Source of the DNA: Nitrospira sp.
GTDB taxonomy: Bacteria > Pseudomonadota > Gammaproteobacteria > Acidiferrobacterales > SPGG2
Length of the DNA: 42,135 nucleotides
Assembly: GCA_019456345.1 (NCBI GenBank)
Contig: VRUB01000006.1
Span: forward strand, 1-42,135
Reading direction: 5' to 3'
Part shown: in pieces, positions 30,055-39,097 of the stretch
Layout of the letters: every line of letters starts with the position of its first letter
Numbering within the stretch: the first letter of the stretch is position 1
The notes under the pieces: model-generated
Seen by the model: only the letters and a program-made list of their open reading frames with translations
Told to the model about the DNA's origin: nothing
The model's database searches: none
Made by a program: the position numbers and the translations under genes

Positions 30055-30849
30055 ATGCAACTCGCGACGGGCAAGCTTATTGCCGAAAAAGATGGCCCCG
30101 TTGGTCGACTAACCTTTAACAATCCGGCGCGGCGCAATGCTATTTCGTTTGCTATGTGGCAGGCGCTGCCAACCTTGATCGAAGAGTTTGCGAGCGATGA
30201 CGCTATTCGTGTCATTATCCTCAAGGGCGCGGGTGGGCAAGCGTTCTCGGCGGGAAATGATATCTCCGAGTTCAAGCAGCGCCGATCGACGAAGCAAGGA
30301 ATTGCCGAATACGACGCGGCCACGCACCGCGCCTACGACGCACTAATCTCCATCGACAAGCCGACCATCGCCATGATCGAAGGTTTCTGTATCGGTGGCG
30401 GGCTCGAGGTGGCGCTGCTGTGCGACATCCAGATCGCGGCCAACAACGCGCGTTTCGCAATGACTCCAGCCAAGTTGGGCCTGGGATACAAGTTCGACGA
30501 CGTGCGCTTGCTTGTGAGCAATGTCGGCCCGAAGTATGCCAAGGAGATTCTGTTTACCGGGCGTCAGTTCAGCGCCGAGGAGGCGCGGAAAATGGGTATC
30601 GTCAATCGCGTGGTGCCGGCGCAGGGGCTTGCGGATTTCGTGGAGGAATATGCGCAAACCATTGCCGACAATGCACCACTTTCTATCAGAGCCATCAAGA
30701 AGATTATCGCCGAAGCCGCAAAAGGACCGGGACAGGCTGACCTGGATCTGTGCGAGCGACTGGTGGATGCGTGCCATGCAAGTGAAGACTGCAAGGAAGG
30801 CCAACACGCGTTTGCAGAGAAACGAAAGCCCAACTTTACCGGCCGCTGA
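30055..30849 (+). CDS. Enoyl-CoA hydratase/isomerase family protein (second)
   Basis: 264 aa crotonase-fold protein. The oxyanion region reads QAFSAGNDISEF (62-73) and the helix motif CIGGGLEVALLCDIQ (112-126) has Glu118, equivalent to the first catalytic Glu. The second is absent: the usual PE is TPAKLGLGY, with Ala139. Standard syn-hydration is therefore not assured. The C-terminal EGQHAFAEKRKPNFTGR is very close to the other crotonase's EGVQAFLAKRQPVFKGR, implying a common origin within this subfamily. ATG at 30055 follows GGGAAT. Operon with the CoA-transferase ending 20 nt upstream. Confidence 0.88.
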   Translation: MQLATGKLIAEKDGPVGRLTFNNPARRNAISFAMWQALPTLIEEFASDDAIRVIILKGAGGQAFSAGNDISEFKQRRSTKQGIAEYDAATHRAYDALISIDKPTIAMIEGFCIGGGLEVALLCDIQIAANNARFAMTPAKLGLGYKFDDVRLLVSNVGPKYAKEILFTGRQFSAEEARKMGIVNRVVPAQGLADFVEEYAQTIADNAPLSIRAIKKIIAEAAKGPGQADLDLCERLVDACHASEDCKEGQHAFAEKRKPNFTGR

Positions 30850-30987
30850 GCCGCATATCGCATGAACTCACACCAGTGGCTTTGGGAACTTTGGCCGAAA
30901 CTAAAGTTCCTCGTCTGCCGGGACGAGACCCGGCTAATATACTATCGCCGGCAGGCGACACAATGAAAACACTAAGGGGATCGAAAA

Positions 30988-31359
30988 ATGATAATTGAAA
31001 AAGTAGCAGCGGTTTTTTTTCTGATCGTGGGCCTGTCTTATCTGTTGAATGCGAGAGTCTGGGTGAGATTCGCAAAGTCTTTATTGAGCGAACCGCAGCG
31101 AATGTTACCGGTCCTTTGGGTCACCTTGCCCATCGGGCTCATCATTATCTTTGTGCACAATATCTGGACCGGATGGTCCATAATCGTCACGCTCATCGGT
31201 TGGGTTCTCACTATCAAGAGTGCGTTTTATCTATTGTTCCCGCAGATCGTGAAAGTGTTTTCCGGTTTGTCGGACGAAGCATTACGGCGAAATTTTCTGG
31301 GGGGTGGCGTGTTCATGACCGTGCTCGGCGCCCTGCTCGTATTTCGCTACGTGATGTGA
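30988..31359 (+). CDS. Small integral membrane protein, unknown function
   Basis: 123 aa, about four hydrophobic segments: residues 6-22, 40-58, 64-84 and 105-122, with short charged loops (RFAKSLLSEPQRM, KVFSGLSDEALRRN). I do not recognise a named family. AAGGGGATCG gives a ribosome site about 8 nt before the ATG at 30988, and TAATATACT near 30936-30944 may be a -10 element, so it probably has its own promoter. A tiny overlapping ORF (30963-30998, MKTLRGSKNDN) starts upstream and stops inside it. Confidence 0.78.
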   Translation: MIIEKVAAVFFLIVGLSYLLNARVWVRFAKSLLSEPQRMLPVLWVTLPIGLIIIFVHNIWTGWSIIVTLIGWVLTIKSAFYLLFPQIVKVFSGLSDEALRRNFLGGGVFMTVLGALLVFRYVM

Positions 31360-31475
31360 TGCGACCAATCTCGCCAACGATCGTTGGCGGGCCACGCTGA
31401 CGTTGCGCTATTCCGATCAGGCCGCCTTGGGCCACATCAACAATGTGGCCTTTCTCGAACAGCAAAAGCAATTTC
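31358..31475 (+). pseudogene. Truncated hot-dog acyl-CoA thioesterase, N-terminal fragment
   Basis: Plus-strand frame from 31358 reads NDRWRATLTLRYSDQAALGH, then INNVAFLEQQKQF. This is the N-terminal motif of 4-hydroxybenzoyl-CoA/YbgC-like thioesterases (RYSDxxxxGHxNN, with the catalytic Asp and the conserved His-Asn). Recognisable homology stops after about 38 residues, where the DNA becomes the 3' end of the minus-strand RND pump gene. No good start codon with a ribosome site is present. This looks like a gene cut by a rearrangement with its break near 31475. Confidence 0.6.
31372..31389. repeat. Perfect 18-bp palindrome
   Basis: CGCCAACGA followed directly by TCGTTGGCG, within the truncated thioesterase and 12 nt after the membrane protein stop. 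It may act as a terminator-like stem or a protein-binding site; no T run follows. Confidence 0.5.
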
Positions 31476-34400
31476 ACTCGCCCGACTGCGCTGCCGAACC
31501 AGGTGCCGGTTTTCCTTCTCGCTCCGTCGACTTGACCCCAAGCTCACCGAGTCGCTGCATAACGACGTAGAACACCGGCGTAAAGATCAGTGACATCACC
31601 GTGGCAGCAATCATTCCGCCCACCACCGCCGTGCCGATAGCTTGACGGCTCGCTGCCCCGGCCCCGGCGGCGATCACCAAAGGCATAAATCCGGCAATCG
31701 ACGAGATCGCCGTCATCAAGATGGGGCGAAACCGCAGTTTTGCTGCGGTAGTGGCCGACTCCAGAATGCCTTTGCCCTGAGCCCGTTGCTCGCGCGCGAA
31801 CTCGACGATCAAGATGGCGTTCTTGCTCGCCAGCCCGATGAGCAGCACGATGCCGACCTGGGTGTACACGTTGTTGTCGAACTCTCGCATTATCAATGCG
31901 ATCACGGTGCCGAGCACCGCCAACGGCACGACCAGGATCACCGCGGCCGGGGCGGTCCAGCTCTCGTATTGCGCTGCGAGCACCAGGAACACCAGCACTA
32001 TCGCTAGCGCAAAGATTAGGATTGCCTCCGAGCCCACCTTCTTTTCCTGATAGGACATGCCGGTCCACTCGTATCCCATCGACGCCGGCAGCTTGGCGTC
32101 GGCCATCTGCTCCATCAGCGCGAGCGCCTGCCCGGAGCTGAAGCCGGGGGCCGCCTCGCCGGTGATTGACGCCGCCGGGAACAGGTTGTAGCGCAGGATC
32201 GTCTGCGGCCCCAGGCTGTGCTCCACTTTCACGAGGGTGCCGATGGGCACCATGCGACCCTGGGCGTCGCGCACGTCGAGCCGGCGGATGTCCTCCGGCT
32301 CGAGGCGGAATTGATGGTCCGCCTGCGCCTTCACCTGCCAGGTGCGGCCGAACTTGTTGAAGTCGTTGACGTAAACCGAGCCCAGGTAGGTTTGCAGCGT
32401 GCCGAAGACCTCGTTCAGGGACACCCCCAGCTTCTTGGCCTTGGTGCGGTCGACCTCGGCGAAGAGCTGCGGCACGTTTGCACGGAAGGTCGTGTTCAGA
32501 TTGGTGAGACCGGACTGCGCGCGACCGTCGGCAATGATTTCTCGGGTCATCTGCTCGAGCTCCTGCAAGCCGACGCCGCCGCGATCCTGAAGTTGCATCT
32601 GGAAGCCACCGGCCACACCGAGGCCCGGGATAGCCGGTGGCGGGAACGCAAACACGATCGCCTCCTGGATGCCGCGAAACTCGGCCATCAAGTGCCCGAG
32701 AATCGCCCTCTGGCTCAGGCTCGGATCCGTGCGCTCATCCCACGGATCGAAGGTGATGAACACCGTGGCCGCGTTGGAGGCGTTGGTGCCGTCGATGATT
32801 GAGAAGCCGCCAAGAGTGACCCAGTCCCGCACACCGGGCGTTTCCTTGAGAATGCCGTCGATGCGCTTGAGCACCTGCTGGGTGCGCTCCAGCGAGGCGG
32901 CGTCGGGCAACTGTATGGCCGCCAGCACATAGCCCTGGTCCTCGATGGGCAGGAAGCCGGTGGGCACCTTGCCGAACTGCCAGCCCGTGATGCCCAAAAG
33001 GCCAACAAAGAGCAGCATCACGATCGCGGTACGGCGCACCAGGGCCTTGGTTATTCCCATGTAACCGCCTTCGAATTTAGTGAAGAGCGAGTCAAAGCCG
33101 CGGAAGAAGGCGTTCTTCCGTTTCTTGGGCGGTCTCAGCACGAGTGCTGAGAGCGCCGGGCTCATGGTCAGCGCGTTAATCGAGCTGAACACGGTCGCCA
33201 CGGCGATCGTCAGGGCGAACTGGCGATACATTTCGCCGGTAATACCCGGAAGAAACGCCGTTGGAACGAATACCGCCAGCAACACCAGTGTGGTCGCCAC
33301 CACCGGCCCTGATACCTCGCTCATGGCCTTGATGGCCGCCTGCTTCGCACTGAGGCCTTTTCCTATGTGCGTCGCCGTGGCTTCCACGACGACGATGGCG
33401 TCGTCCACCACCACACCGATGGCCAGCACCAGGCCGAAAAGCGTGAGCATGTTAAGCGAGAAACCGAACATCCCCATTACCGCGAAGGTGCCGATTAACG
33501 ACACCGGGATCGCCACCGCCGGGATCAGGGTGGCGCGCCAGTCCTGCAGAAAGATAAAGAGCACGGCGAATACCAGGGCAGCGGCCTGGAACAGCGTAAC
33601 GAACACCTCCTTGATCGACTCGCTGACGAAGATTGTCGTGTCGTAGGGGATCCGGTACTCCATGCCTTCGGGGAAGAACCCGCTGAGGTCATCCAGGGCC
33701 GCGCGCACCTGGTTTGCGACGTCAAGTGCATTGGCACCGGGCAACTGGTAGACGCCGATGCTCGCCGACGGCGCGCCGCTGATGGCCGATGTGATGTCGT
33801 AGGTCTTGCTGCCGAGGTCTACACGCGCGATGTCCTTGAGACGCGTGATGCGGCCGCCTTCGCCGGTCTTGACGATGATCTGCTCGAACTGCTCGATATC
33901 GCTCAGGCGCCCGAGGACATTGACGGGGTACTGGAAGCTCTGCCCGCTAGGGGCCGGCGGCTGCCCGATCTGACCCGCCGCCACCTGGACGTTTTGTTCC
34001 CGGACCGCATCGACGACGTCCTGGGTCGTCAGGCGGCGCGACTTGAGCTGGCGCGGGTCGAGCCAGATGCGCATGCTGTAGTCGCTGGGAGGGAAGGTCA
34101 CGACCTCGCCGACGCCGGGGATGCGGGCCAGCACATCCTTGATGCGGAGCGTGGCGTAGTTGGACAGGAAAAGCTCGTCATAGCGCCCGTCGGGGGATAA
34201 GAGAGAGATAAAAAGGATGATGTTGGTCGACTTCTTCTTTGTGTTGACCCCCTGGCGTTTGACCTCCTCGGGCAGATTGGGCTCGGCGAGCGTTACGCGG
34301 TTCTGCACCAGCACCTGCGCGAAGTCGAGATCCGTGCCTACCTCGAATGATACGGTGAGCTTGTATGAGCCGTCGCTTGCACTGGTCGAGGACATATAGA

Positions 34401-34629
34401 TCGAGCCCTCGACACCGTTGACCTGCTGCTCGATGGGGGCGGCGACAGTTTCTGCGACGACCTGGGCGTTGGCGCCCGGATAAGTGGCCGATACCTCGAC
34501 GGTGGGCGGTGTAATCTCCGGGTACTGCGCGACCGGGAGCCCCCCCAGCGTGATGGCGCCGGCGATGACGATCACGATCGAGATGACGCTGGCGAAGATC
34601 GGGCGTTCGATAAAGAAGCGGGAAAACAT
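31474..34629 (-). CDS. RND multidrug efflux permease, HAE1 family (AcrB/MexB-like)
   Basis: 1051 aa inner-membrane proton-driven pump subunit, full length for the family. It starts MFSRFFIERPIFASVISIVI, with the porter domain (PGVGEVVTFPPSDYSMRIWL) and proton-relay Asp pair in GVVVDDAIVVVEA near residue 407. The second half has VLVFLVLAAQYESWTAPAAV and KNAILIVEFAREQ, with the latter holding the fourth-helix-bundle Lys region. It moves hydrophobic drugs, detergents or bile-like compounds. The adaptor gene is upstream in the same unit (22 nt). No outer-membrane channel (OprM/TolC) gene follows; TolC from elsewhere must be used. The last codons abut a truncated thioesterase, so the C-terminus (EGKPAPGSAAQSGE) may be altered. 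Confidence 0.93.
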   Translation of the reverse strand: MFSRFFIERPIFASVISIVIVIAGAITLGGLPVAQYPEITPPTVEVSATYPGANAQVVAETVAAPIEQQVNGVEGSIYMSSTSASDGSYKLTVSFEVGTDLDFAQVLVQNRVTLAEPNLPEEVKRQGVNTKKKSTNIILFISLLSPDGRYDELFLSNYATLRIKDVLARIPGVGEVVTFPPSDYSMRIWLDPRQLKSRRLTTQDVVDAVREQNVQVAAGQIGQPPAPSGQSFQYPVNVLGRLSDIEQFEQIIVKTGEGGRITRLKDIARVDLGSKTYDITSAISGAPSASIGVYQLPGANALDVANQVRAALDDLSGFFPEGMEYRIPYDTTIFVSESIKEVFVTLFQAAALVFAVLFIFLQDWRATLIPAVAIPVSLIGTFAVMGMFGFSLNMLTLFGLVLAIGVVVDDAIVVVEATATHIGKGLSAKQAAIKAMSEVSGPVVATTLVLLAVFVPTAFLPGITGEMYRQFALTIAVATVFSSINALTMSPALSALVLRPPKKRKNAFFRGFDSLFTKFEGGYMGITKALVRRTAIVMLLFVGLLGITGWQFGKVPTGFLPIEDQGYVLAAIQLPDAASLERTQQVLKRIDGILKETPGVRDWVTLGGFSIIDGTNASNAATVFITFDPWDERTDPSLSQRAILGHLMAEFRGIQEAIVFAFPPPAIPGLGVAGGFQMQLQDRGGVGLQELEQMTREIIADGRAQSGLTNLNTTFRANVPQLFAEVDRTKAKKLGVSLNEVFGTLQTYLGSVYVNDFNKFGRTWQVKAQADHQFRLEPEDIRRLDVRDAQGRMVPIGTLVKVEHSLGPQTILRYNLFPAASITGEAAPGFSSGQALALMEQMADAKLPASMGYEWTGMSYQEKKVGSEAILIFALAIVLVFLVLAAQYESWTAPAAVILVVPLAVLGTVIALIMREFDNNVYTQVGIVLLIGLASKNAILIVEFAREQRAQGKGILESATTAAKLRFRPILMTAISSIAGFMPLVIAAGAGAASRQAIGTAVVGGMIAATVMSLIFTPVFYVVMQRLGELGVKSTEREGKPAPGSAAQSGE

Positions 34630-34650
34630 GGCGGCCTGGCGATCCGGTTA

Positions 34651-35922
34651 TTACTGCTTCTGTTTCGCTTCCGGGGTATCAGCGCCGGACGCGGGGCTCT
34701 GCGCCTTTTCGGCTTTCGCGGCCGTCCGTAGCGCCGACGACGTGAGCGAGGCCATGTCGATCTTTTCCGGGCCTACCTTTCCCCCGGGACGCGCACGCTG
34801 GATTCCATTGACCACGACCCAGTCTTCGCTGCGCAACCCTTCTTCGATGACGCGCAACCCGTCAACGAGTCGCCCGAGCCGGACGTTATGCTTCTCGACC
34901 ACGTTCTCGCTGTTCACGACTAGTAAGTAGCGCCCACTTTGGTCGGCGTTGATAGCACGGTCCGTGACCAAGGGTATGTCCGGGCGTTTCGCAATGGGCA
35001 GACGAACGCGTGCAAAAAGGCCCGGTATGAGCGCGTACGGCACTTCTTCATTATTGAACACGGCACGCAGCTGTATTGTGCCGGTGTCCGGATCCACTCC
35101 GGACTCGGCGAAATCGAGCACGCCCTCGTGCGGATAGCCCTCCTCGTCTGCGAGACCAAGATAAACATGTATATCTGCTTTTCGTATAGTTGCCTGTCGC
35201 TCTCGGTCCTTGGCATCGCGAAGCCCTTTTTTCTTGACTTCCGCGCGATACATCGCCCGGACGCGCAGCAGGTCGAGCTCGTTCAGATTGAAGTAGACGT
35301 ACATCGGGTGGGGATTGGTGACCTCCGTCAGTACCGTCGCCTCTCCCTGGCCGACCAGGTTTCCGACGTCGACCCTGTTTCTCCCCACCCGCCCGCTGAT
35401 AGGGGCTTTCACCCGCGTGTAGCCGAGATTCAGCTGCGCACGCGCGATATCGGCGTTAGCGCGCTCGATGGCGGCACGGGCCAGCGCTTGTTCTCCGCGC
35501 CATTTCACGACCTCTACATCGGACCCCGCTTGCTGCTTGAATAGCCGCTGCGAGCGGGAGAACTCTTTTTGTGCCCGCTCGAGCTTCGCCTGCGCACTGG
35601 CCAGCTCCGCCTGCGCCGCTTGCAGATCGGCCTGGTACTCTTTCGGGTCGATTACGAAGAGGAGATCGCCATTCTTGACTTCGGTGCCCGGCTGGAAATG
35701 CATGCTTTGGAGCACGCCGGCCACGCGTGCGCGCACCTCCACCTGTTCCGATGCCACCGTTGTTCCGGTGAACTCGAGGTAGTCGATCACCTCCTCGATC
35801 AGCGGCCGGGCAACCGTTACCTTCGGTGGCGGCGGCGCGACATAGGTGTTCGCCTGCTCGCAGCCTGCCAGCAGCGAGGCAAGTACGATGCAGCTTACTC
35901 GCAGGTTGATTTCGCTTCGCAT
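34651..35922 (-). CDS. RND efflux periplasmic adaptor (AcrA/MexA-like lipoprotein)
   Basis: 423 aa membrane fusion protein. The signal peptide ends in lipobox SLLAGC with lipidated Cys21. Then follow the barrel-sandwich hybrid half (EVRARVAGVLQSMHFQPGTE), a long coiled-coil hairpin (LQAAQAELASAQAKLERAQK and continuing to about residue 155), and the second half-motif NLGYTRVKAPISGRVGRNRV. The C-terminal end is Ala/Gln/Lys-rich. It would link the RND permease at 31474-34629 with an outer-membrane channel. The coiled coil is somewhat long, which is acceptable in the family. Upstream GGAAACCAG lies before the ATG at 35922. First gene of the efflux operon; no TetR-type repressor is beside it. Confidence 0.92.
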   Translation of the reverse strand: MRSEINLRVSCIVLASLLAGCEQANTYVAPPPPKVTVARPLIEEVIDYLEFTGTTVASEQVEVRARVAGVLQSMHFQPGTEVKNGDLLFVIDPKEYQADLQAAQAELASAQAKLERAQKEFSRSQRLFKQQAGSDVEVVKWRGEQALARAAIERANADIARAQLNLGYTRVKAPISGRVGRNRVDVGNLVGQGEATVLTEVTNPHPMYVYFNLNELDLLRVRAMYRAEVKKKGLRDAKDRERQATIRKADIHVYLGLADEEGYPHEGVLDFAESGVDPDTGTIQLRAVFNNEEVPYALIPGLFARVRLPIAKRPDIPLVTDRAINADQSGRYLLVVNSENVVEKHNVRLGRLVDGLRVIEEGLRSEDWVVVNGIQRARPGGKVGPEKIDMASLTSSALRTAAKAEKAQSPASGADTPEAKQKQ

Positions 35923-36361
35923 TTCGCTGGTTTCCGATTGATCAAGCGTTGGAGCTATGAGGCCAAGGCCCAGCCATGTCAGGGAACGGACATCCTACTG
36001 CCTGCCCCGAACCAAAAACTGCACCAGTCTTGTGTTTTTGCTATGAGATCCTACCTAGGGTCGTCCGTTTTCGCGTGCCCGACGCTGGTGTTGACGGACG
36101 GCGAGATTGGTTTTTCTTGACCCCTGTTCTTGTCAGAACTGGGATAACAACACCGTGTGCGCAAAGGCCGCAATATTAAGGTACTCACGTCCCCGTGTCA
36201 TCGGGTCCGGGTGCAAAACCTTTCAGGATTCGGGGTTTTACAGATTTGGCCTTGATCTGGCCACGCGACGCTCGATTTATCCAAGGTGGCGGCCGCCTCA
36301 AAGCGGTGCACGTTCGGTGCCGCATTGCCGTGACATTTCGGGAGGCTGTGCCGCCCCGGCG
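35923..36361. other. Gap without a recognisable gene
   Basis: These 439 nt separate the efflux adaptor from the patatin gene; the only notable item is a short inverted repeat, GTTCTTGTCAGAAC (about 36125-36138). It must hold the efflux promoter, but no well-spaced -35/-10 pair in the leftward direction was found. Short ORFs here have no protein-like features. Confidence 0.35.
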
Positions 36362-37672
36362 CTACGGGGCCTTAGTGCCGGGGGGCGAGTCTTTCCAAGG
36401 ATAGCCCGCTTTCGCCATCCGATAACCCAGATCGAAGAGCTTGCCCATGTACTCGGGGTCGAACATCTCCTTGGACTCTTCTTTGAACTCAGGCGGAATG
36501 TAGGCCAGGTGATAGTCCACCCCGTCGCGCCGGGCGCCGACGTAAATGCGGTACATATCGCCGATGCCCTGCGTGCGAATGAGCGCGGCGATGGAACGCC
36601 CGGCGATCGGCCGCAGGCGGCGCTCGACCGCCTTCCACGTGGGATCCAGCTTCGCGTTGCGGATCAGGTACACGTTCGGACGACCCTTCGCATCGAGACG
36701 CTCCGCAACGCGGCGCCAGTCCAGACCAAGCGGGTAAAGAAAGACCTGAGAGGTCACACCCCCGTCTACATGCAACTCATCGTAGCGCTGCCCCTTGGCC
36801 TCGACCTCGATTATCACCGGCGGGAAGGCGACGGGGATGGAGGCCGAGGCCAGTATGATGTCTTGTACGAGCTCCAAGGCGTTGGGGACACGGCTGGCGG
36901 CGATGCGCGCGATATTCCACATGACCGGCCTGTCGGCATCGAGATTGGTGGTCCCGATATACAGCATGCGTCCCTTGCGAAACTCGATCGCGATCTCCTC
37001 CAGTACGTTTTGATCCACATGTTTGGCGATCAACGCCTTCAAGGGCGCGCTGCTGGCGGTGGCATCGCTCGCCAGCAGGGCCATCAGGATATTGCGTTTC
37101 TTGAGCAGGTCCTTAGTCGAATACTTGGTAAATAAATCCTTGAGCTGAGCGTCGTACTCGGACCCGAGAAATGCGAACGGCGCTATCAACGCCCCGGTGC
37201 TAACGCCCGTCACCAGGGTGAATTCGGGACGGGTTCCGGCCGCGGTCCAGCCGACCAGCACGCCGGCGCCGAAGGCCCCGTCCTGGCCGCCGCCGGAGAG
37301 CGCCAGGTAGTTGTGCTTGCGGCCCATGATGGCGGGATAGCGGGCTTGCATATGGGCCTTCGATTCGGCAAACCACTCTTTTATGTACGGCGGCGTCTCG
37401 TCGCCCCAGATTCGAGCCTCGGGGAGTCCCGGCACCTCGGCGATGGCGCTGTAGATTGCCGGCACGGGATTGCGCTCCGGGATGCCGGCGCAGCCCTGCG
37501 CCAGGACCACCACCACCGCCAGTGCCAGCAGCTGAGCCCAACTCGGCGCGCCACGCACTGGGCGCAAGCGCGGCCAGCCAACGGCCTGACGCAGTGCCCA
37601 TCGTGTGCTTTCGTGTGCCGTCCCGGCACCGCTGCGCTGAGCCGAACCGACTTGGATTTCACCAGATATCAT
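36362..37672 (-). CDS. Patatin-like phospholipase, membrane-anchored
   Basis: 436 aa lipid acyl hydrolase of the patatin family. Its Ser-Asp dyad is Ser158 in GVSTG and Asp303 in HVDGGV; the oxyanion loop is SGGGQDGAFGAG (126-137). Residues 47-60 form a hydrophobic stretch ending QGC61, which may be a non-canonical lipobox or a signal anchor, so the enzyme probably faces the periplasm. The N-terminal 40 residues before it are Arg-rich and unusual; ATG 37672 has AGGGGAAAG eight nt upstream, supporting the long start. Substrate (phospholipid or other ester) unknown. It is near DUF481 and the pump, an envelope cluster. Confidence 0.87.
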   Translation of the reverse strand: MISGEIQVGSAQRSGAGTAHESTRWALRQAVGWPRLRPVRGAPSWAQLLALAVVVVLAQGCAGIPERNPVPAIYSAIAEVPGLPEARIWGDETPPYIKEWFAESKAHMQARYPAIMGRKHNYLALSGGGQDGAFGAGVLVGWTAAGTRPEFTLVTGVSTGALIAPFAFLGSEYDAQLKDLFTKYSTKDLLKKRNILMALLASDATASSAPLKALIAKHVDQNVLEEIAIEFRKGRMLYIGTTNLDADRPVMWNIARIAASRVPNALELVQDIILASASIPVAFPPVIIEVEAKGQRYDELHVDGGVTSQVFLYPLGLDWRRVAERLDAKGRPNVYLIRNAKLDPTWKAVERRLRPIAGRSIAALIRTQGIGDMYRIYVGARRDGVDYHLAYIPPEFKEESKEMFDPEYMGKLFDLGYRMAKAGYPWKDSPPGTKAP

Positions 37673-37875
37673 TCGCTTTCCCCTAGGTATCGGTTACTTC
37701 CTCGCGTCCGCGCGTGCCAGCCGCCCCCAAGCCTCAATCCCTATACCATGGAGGGTGCCTTGGCACAAAGACAACAGCCCTCGCATTCCTGTGAGCCTTC
37801 CTCGATACGGGCTTACAAGTTCGGGCGCGCTCGCATGCCGAAGATGGGCCCGTGCGGGCGTGCCAGCGATTCATC

Positions 37876-38931
37876 CTAGAGCGAGTAGCCGAATGAAGTG
37901 ATGATGCCATAGTCGCTGTCAGAGATCGCTCCGCTGGGTGGCTTGTTGTCGGTGCTGGCGAAGAATCGCAACTCCCAGAAAAAATCCTTGACCAGCTCGA
38001 GCTTGAAGCGCGTATCGAGCTGAGTGCGCACGCGTCCGGATTCGGTGAGGCTCGGAATCACCACAAACAGCACGTGGACATCGCGCTTTGGCGTATTGAA
38101 GACGAAGAACCTGTAGTCCAGACCTAACTGCGCTTCGACGCTGTCCGTGGTGTCGCCACCCTCGGTCGCCTGCTCATTCACGGCCGTCACCGCACTGAAC
38201 AAGGATAGTCCGCTGCGGTTGGTCTGGATCAGGTTGCGGCCGCCGCCGCCGCCGGCGAAGGTACGCAGATCGATGCCAAGCTCGGTATTCTGCTGCAACC
38301 CGCCGAGCGCCAGTGCGAACCAGCGGTTCTTGAGAAAATAACGGTAGTCCGCCAAGATTTCTTGCGTGCGGCTGGTGGGGGCGATCTTCTGATCAGTGAT
38401 GATGCTGCTGGCGTTGATGCGCAGGCGGAATTTCTCGGTTCGGTAGCGCACGTCGGCAGCGAAGGTAAACTGTGCGACGTCGCTCGACTTGGTGAAGCTG
38501 TAGCCGAGGCTCAGATCGGCCTTGAGCTTATCGATGAATTTTTTCTCGATCGGCGTGATCAATACCACGCCCCATTTCGGGATTTCATGGACCTCGGCGT
38601 CCGCCTCGTCCTCGTCGGCCACGTGCACCTCGATCATCGCCGGATCGCCTGCGGGCGCCAGTGTACCGAGGTAATGCGTGCCGTCCGTAGTTTCGATAAG
38701 CAGGTCTTGGTCGCTCGTTACCGCCACCACGTCTTCCCACTCGATGTCCAGATCGCCCATGGAGTCGGTGCCCACGCGCAGGATCCCGCGCCGCAGGCTC
38801 TTGATTTCACAGGTGATGACGTCGCCGTTTTTGACCGTCACCTTGTCGGTCTTCGGTGCCGGAGCGGCCGTCGGGCCGAGTAGCAACAGCAGTAACCCGA
38901 CCAATGCGGCAACGCCACGCAGGGCAGGCAT
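37876..38931 (-). CDS. DUF481 outer-membrane protein (salt-induced type)
   Basis: 351 aa from the ATG at 38931. Signal peptide (hydrophobic residues 7-20, TAAPAPA as cleavage region), a small N-terminal beta domain (VKNGDVITCEIKSLRRGILR), an acidic linker (DEDEADAEVHE), then a DUF481 beta-barrel with alternating strands (VKDFFWELRFFAS) ending in FGYSL, fit for the BAM machinery. The reading frame is open to 38994, but the longer N-terminus (MGHGSVYRHRKEV) is not signal-peptide-like. AGGAG lies 17 nt from 38931, so the start is not certain. DUF481 proteins are tied to osmotic or salt stress and outer-membrane stability; exact role unknown. Confidence 0.82.
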   Translation of the reverse strand: MPALRGVAALVGLLLLLLGPTAAPAPKTDKVTVKNGDVITCEIKSLRRGILRVGTDSMGDLDIEWEDVVAVTSDQDLLIETTDGTHYLGTLAPAGDPAMIEVHVADEDEADAEVHEIPKWGVVLITPIEKKFIDKLKADLSLGYSFTKSSDVAQFTFAADVRYRTEKFRLRINASSIITDQKIAPTSRTQEILADYRYFLKNRWFALALGGLQQNTELGIDLRTFAGGGGGRNLIQTNRSGLSLFSAVTAVNEQATEGGDTTDSVEAQLGLDYRFFVFNTPKRDVHVLFVVIPSLTESGRVRTQLDTRFKLELVKDFFWELRFFASTDNKPPSGAISDSDYGIITSFGYSL

Positions 38932-39097
38932 GCGCTTGTTTGTTATTCTCCTATCCACTTCTTTTCTGTGTCGGTAGACTGAGCCGTGCCCCATCCTGCG
39001 GGGGAGGGAACGATGCTAATTCGTTAGTTGCGTCTTGTCATGGGAGCCGTTGGCCACGCCAAACAGGCCACCTTCTGCGCAGACAGAAACGCGGCGA

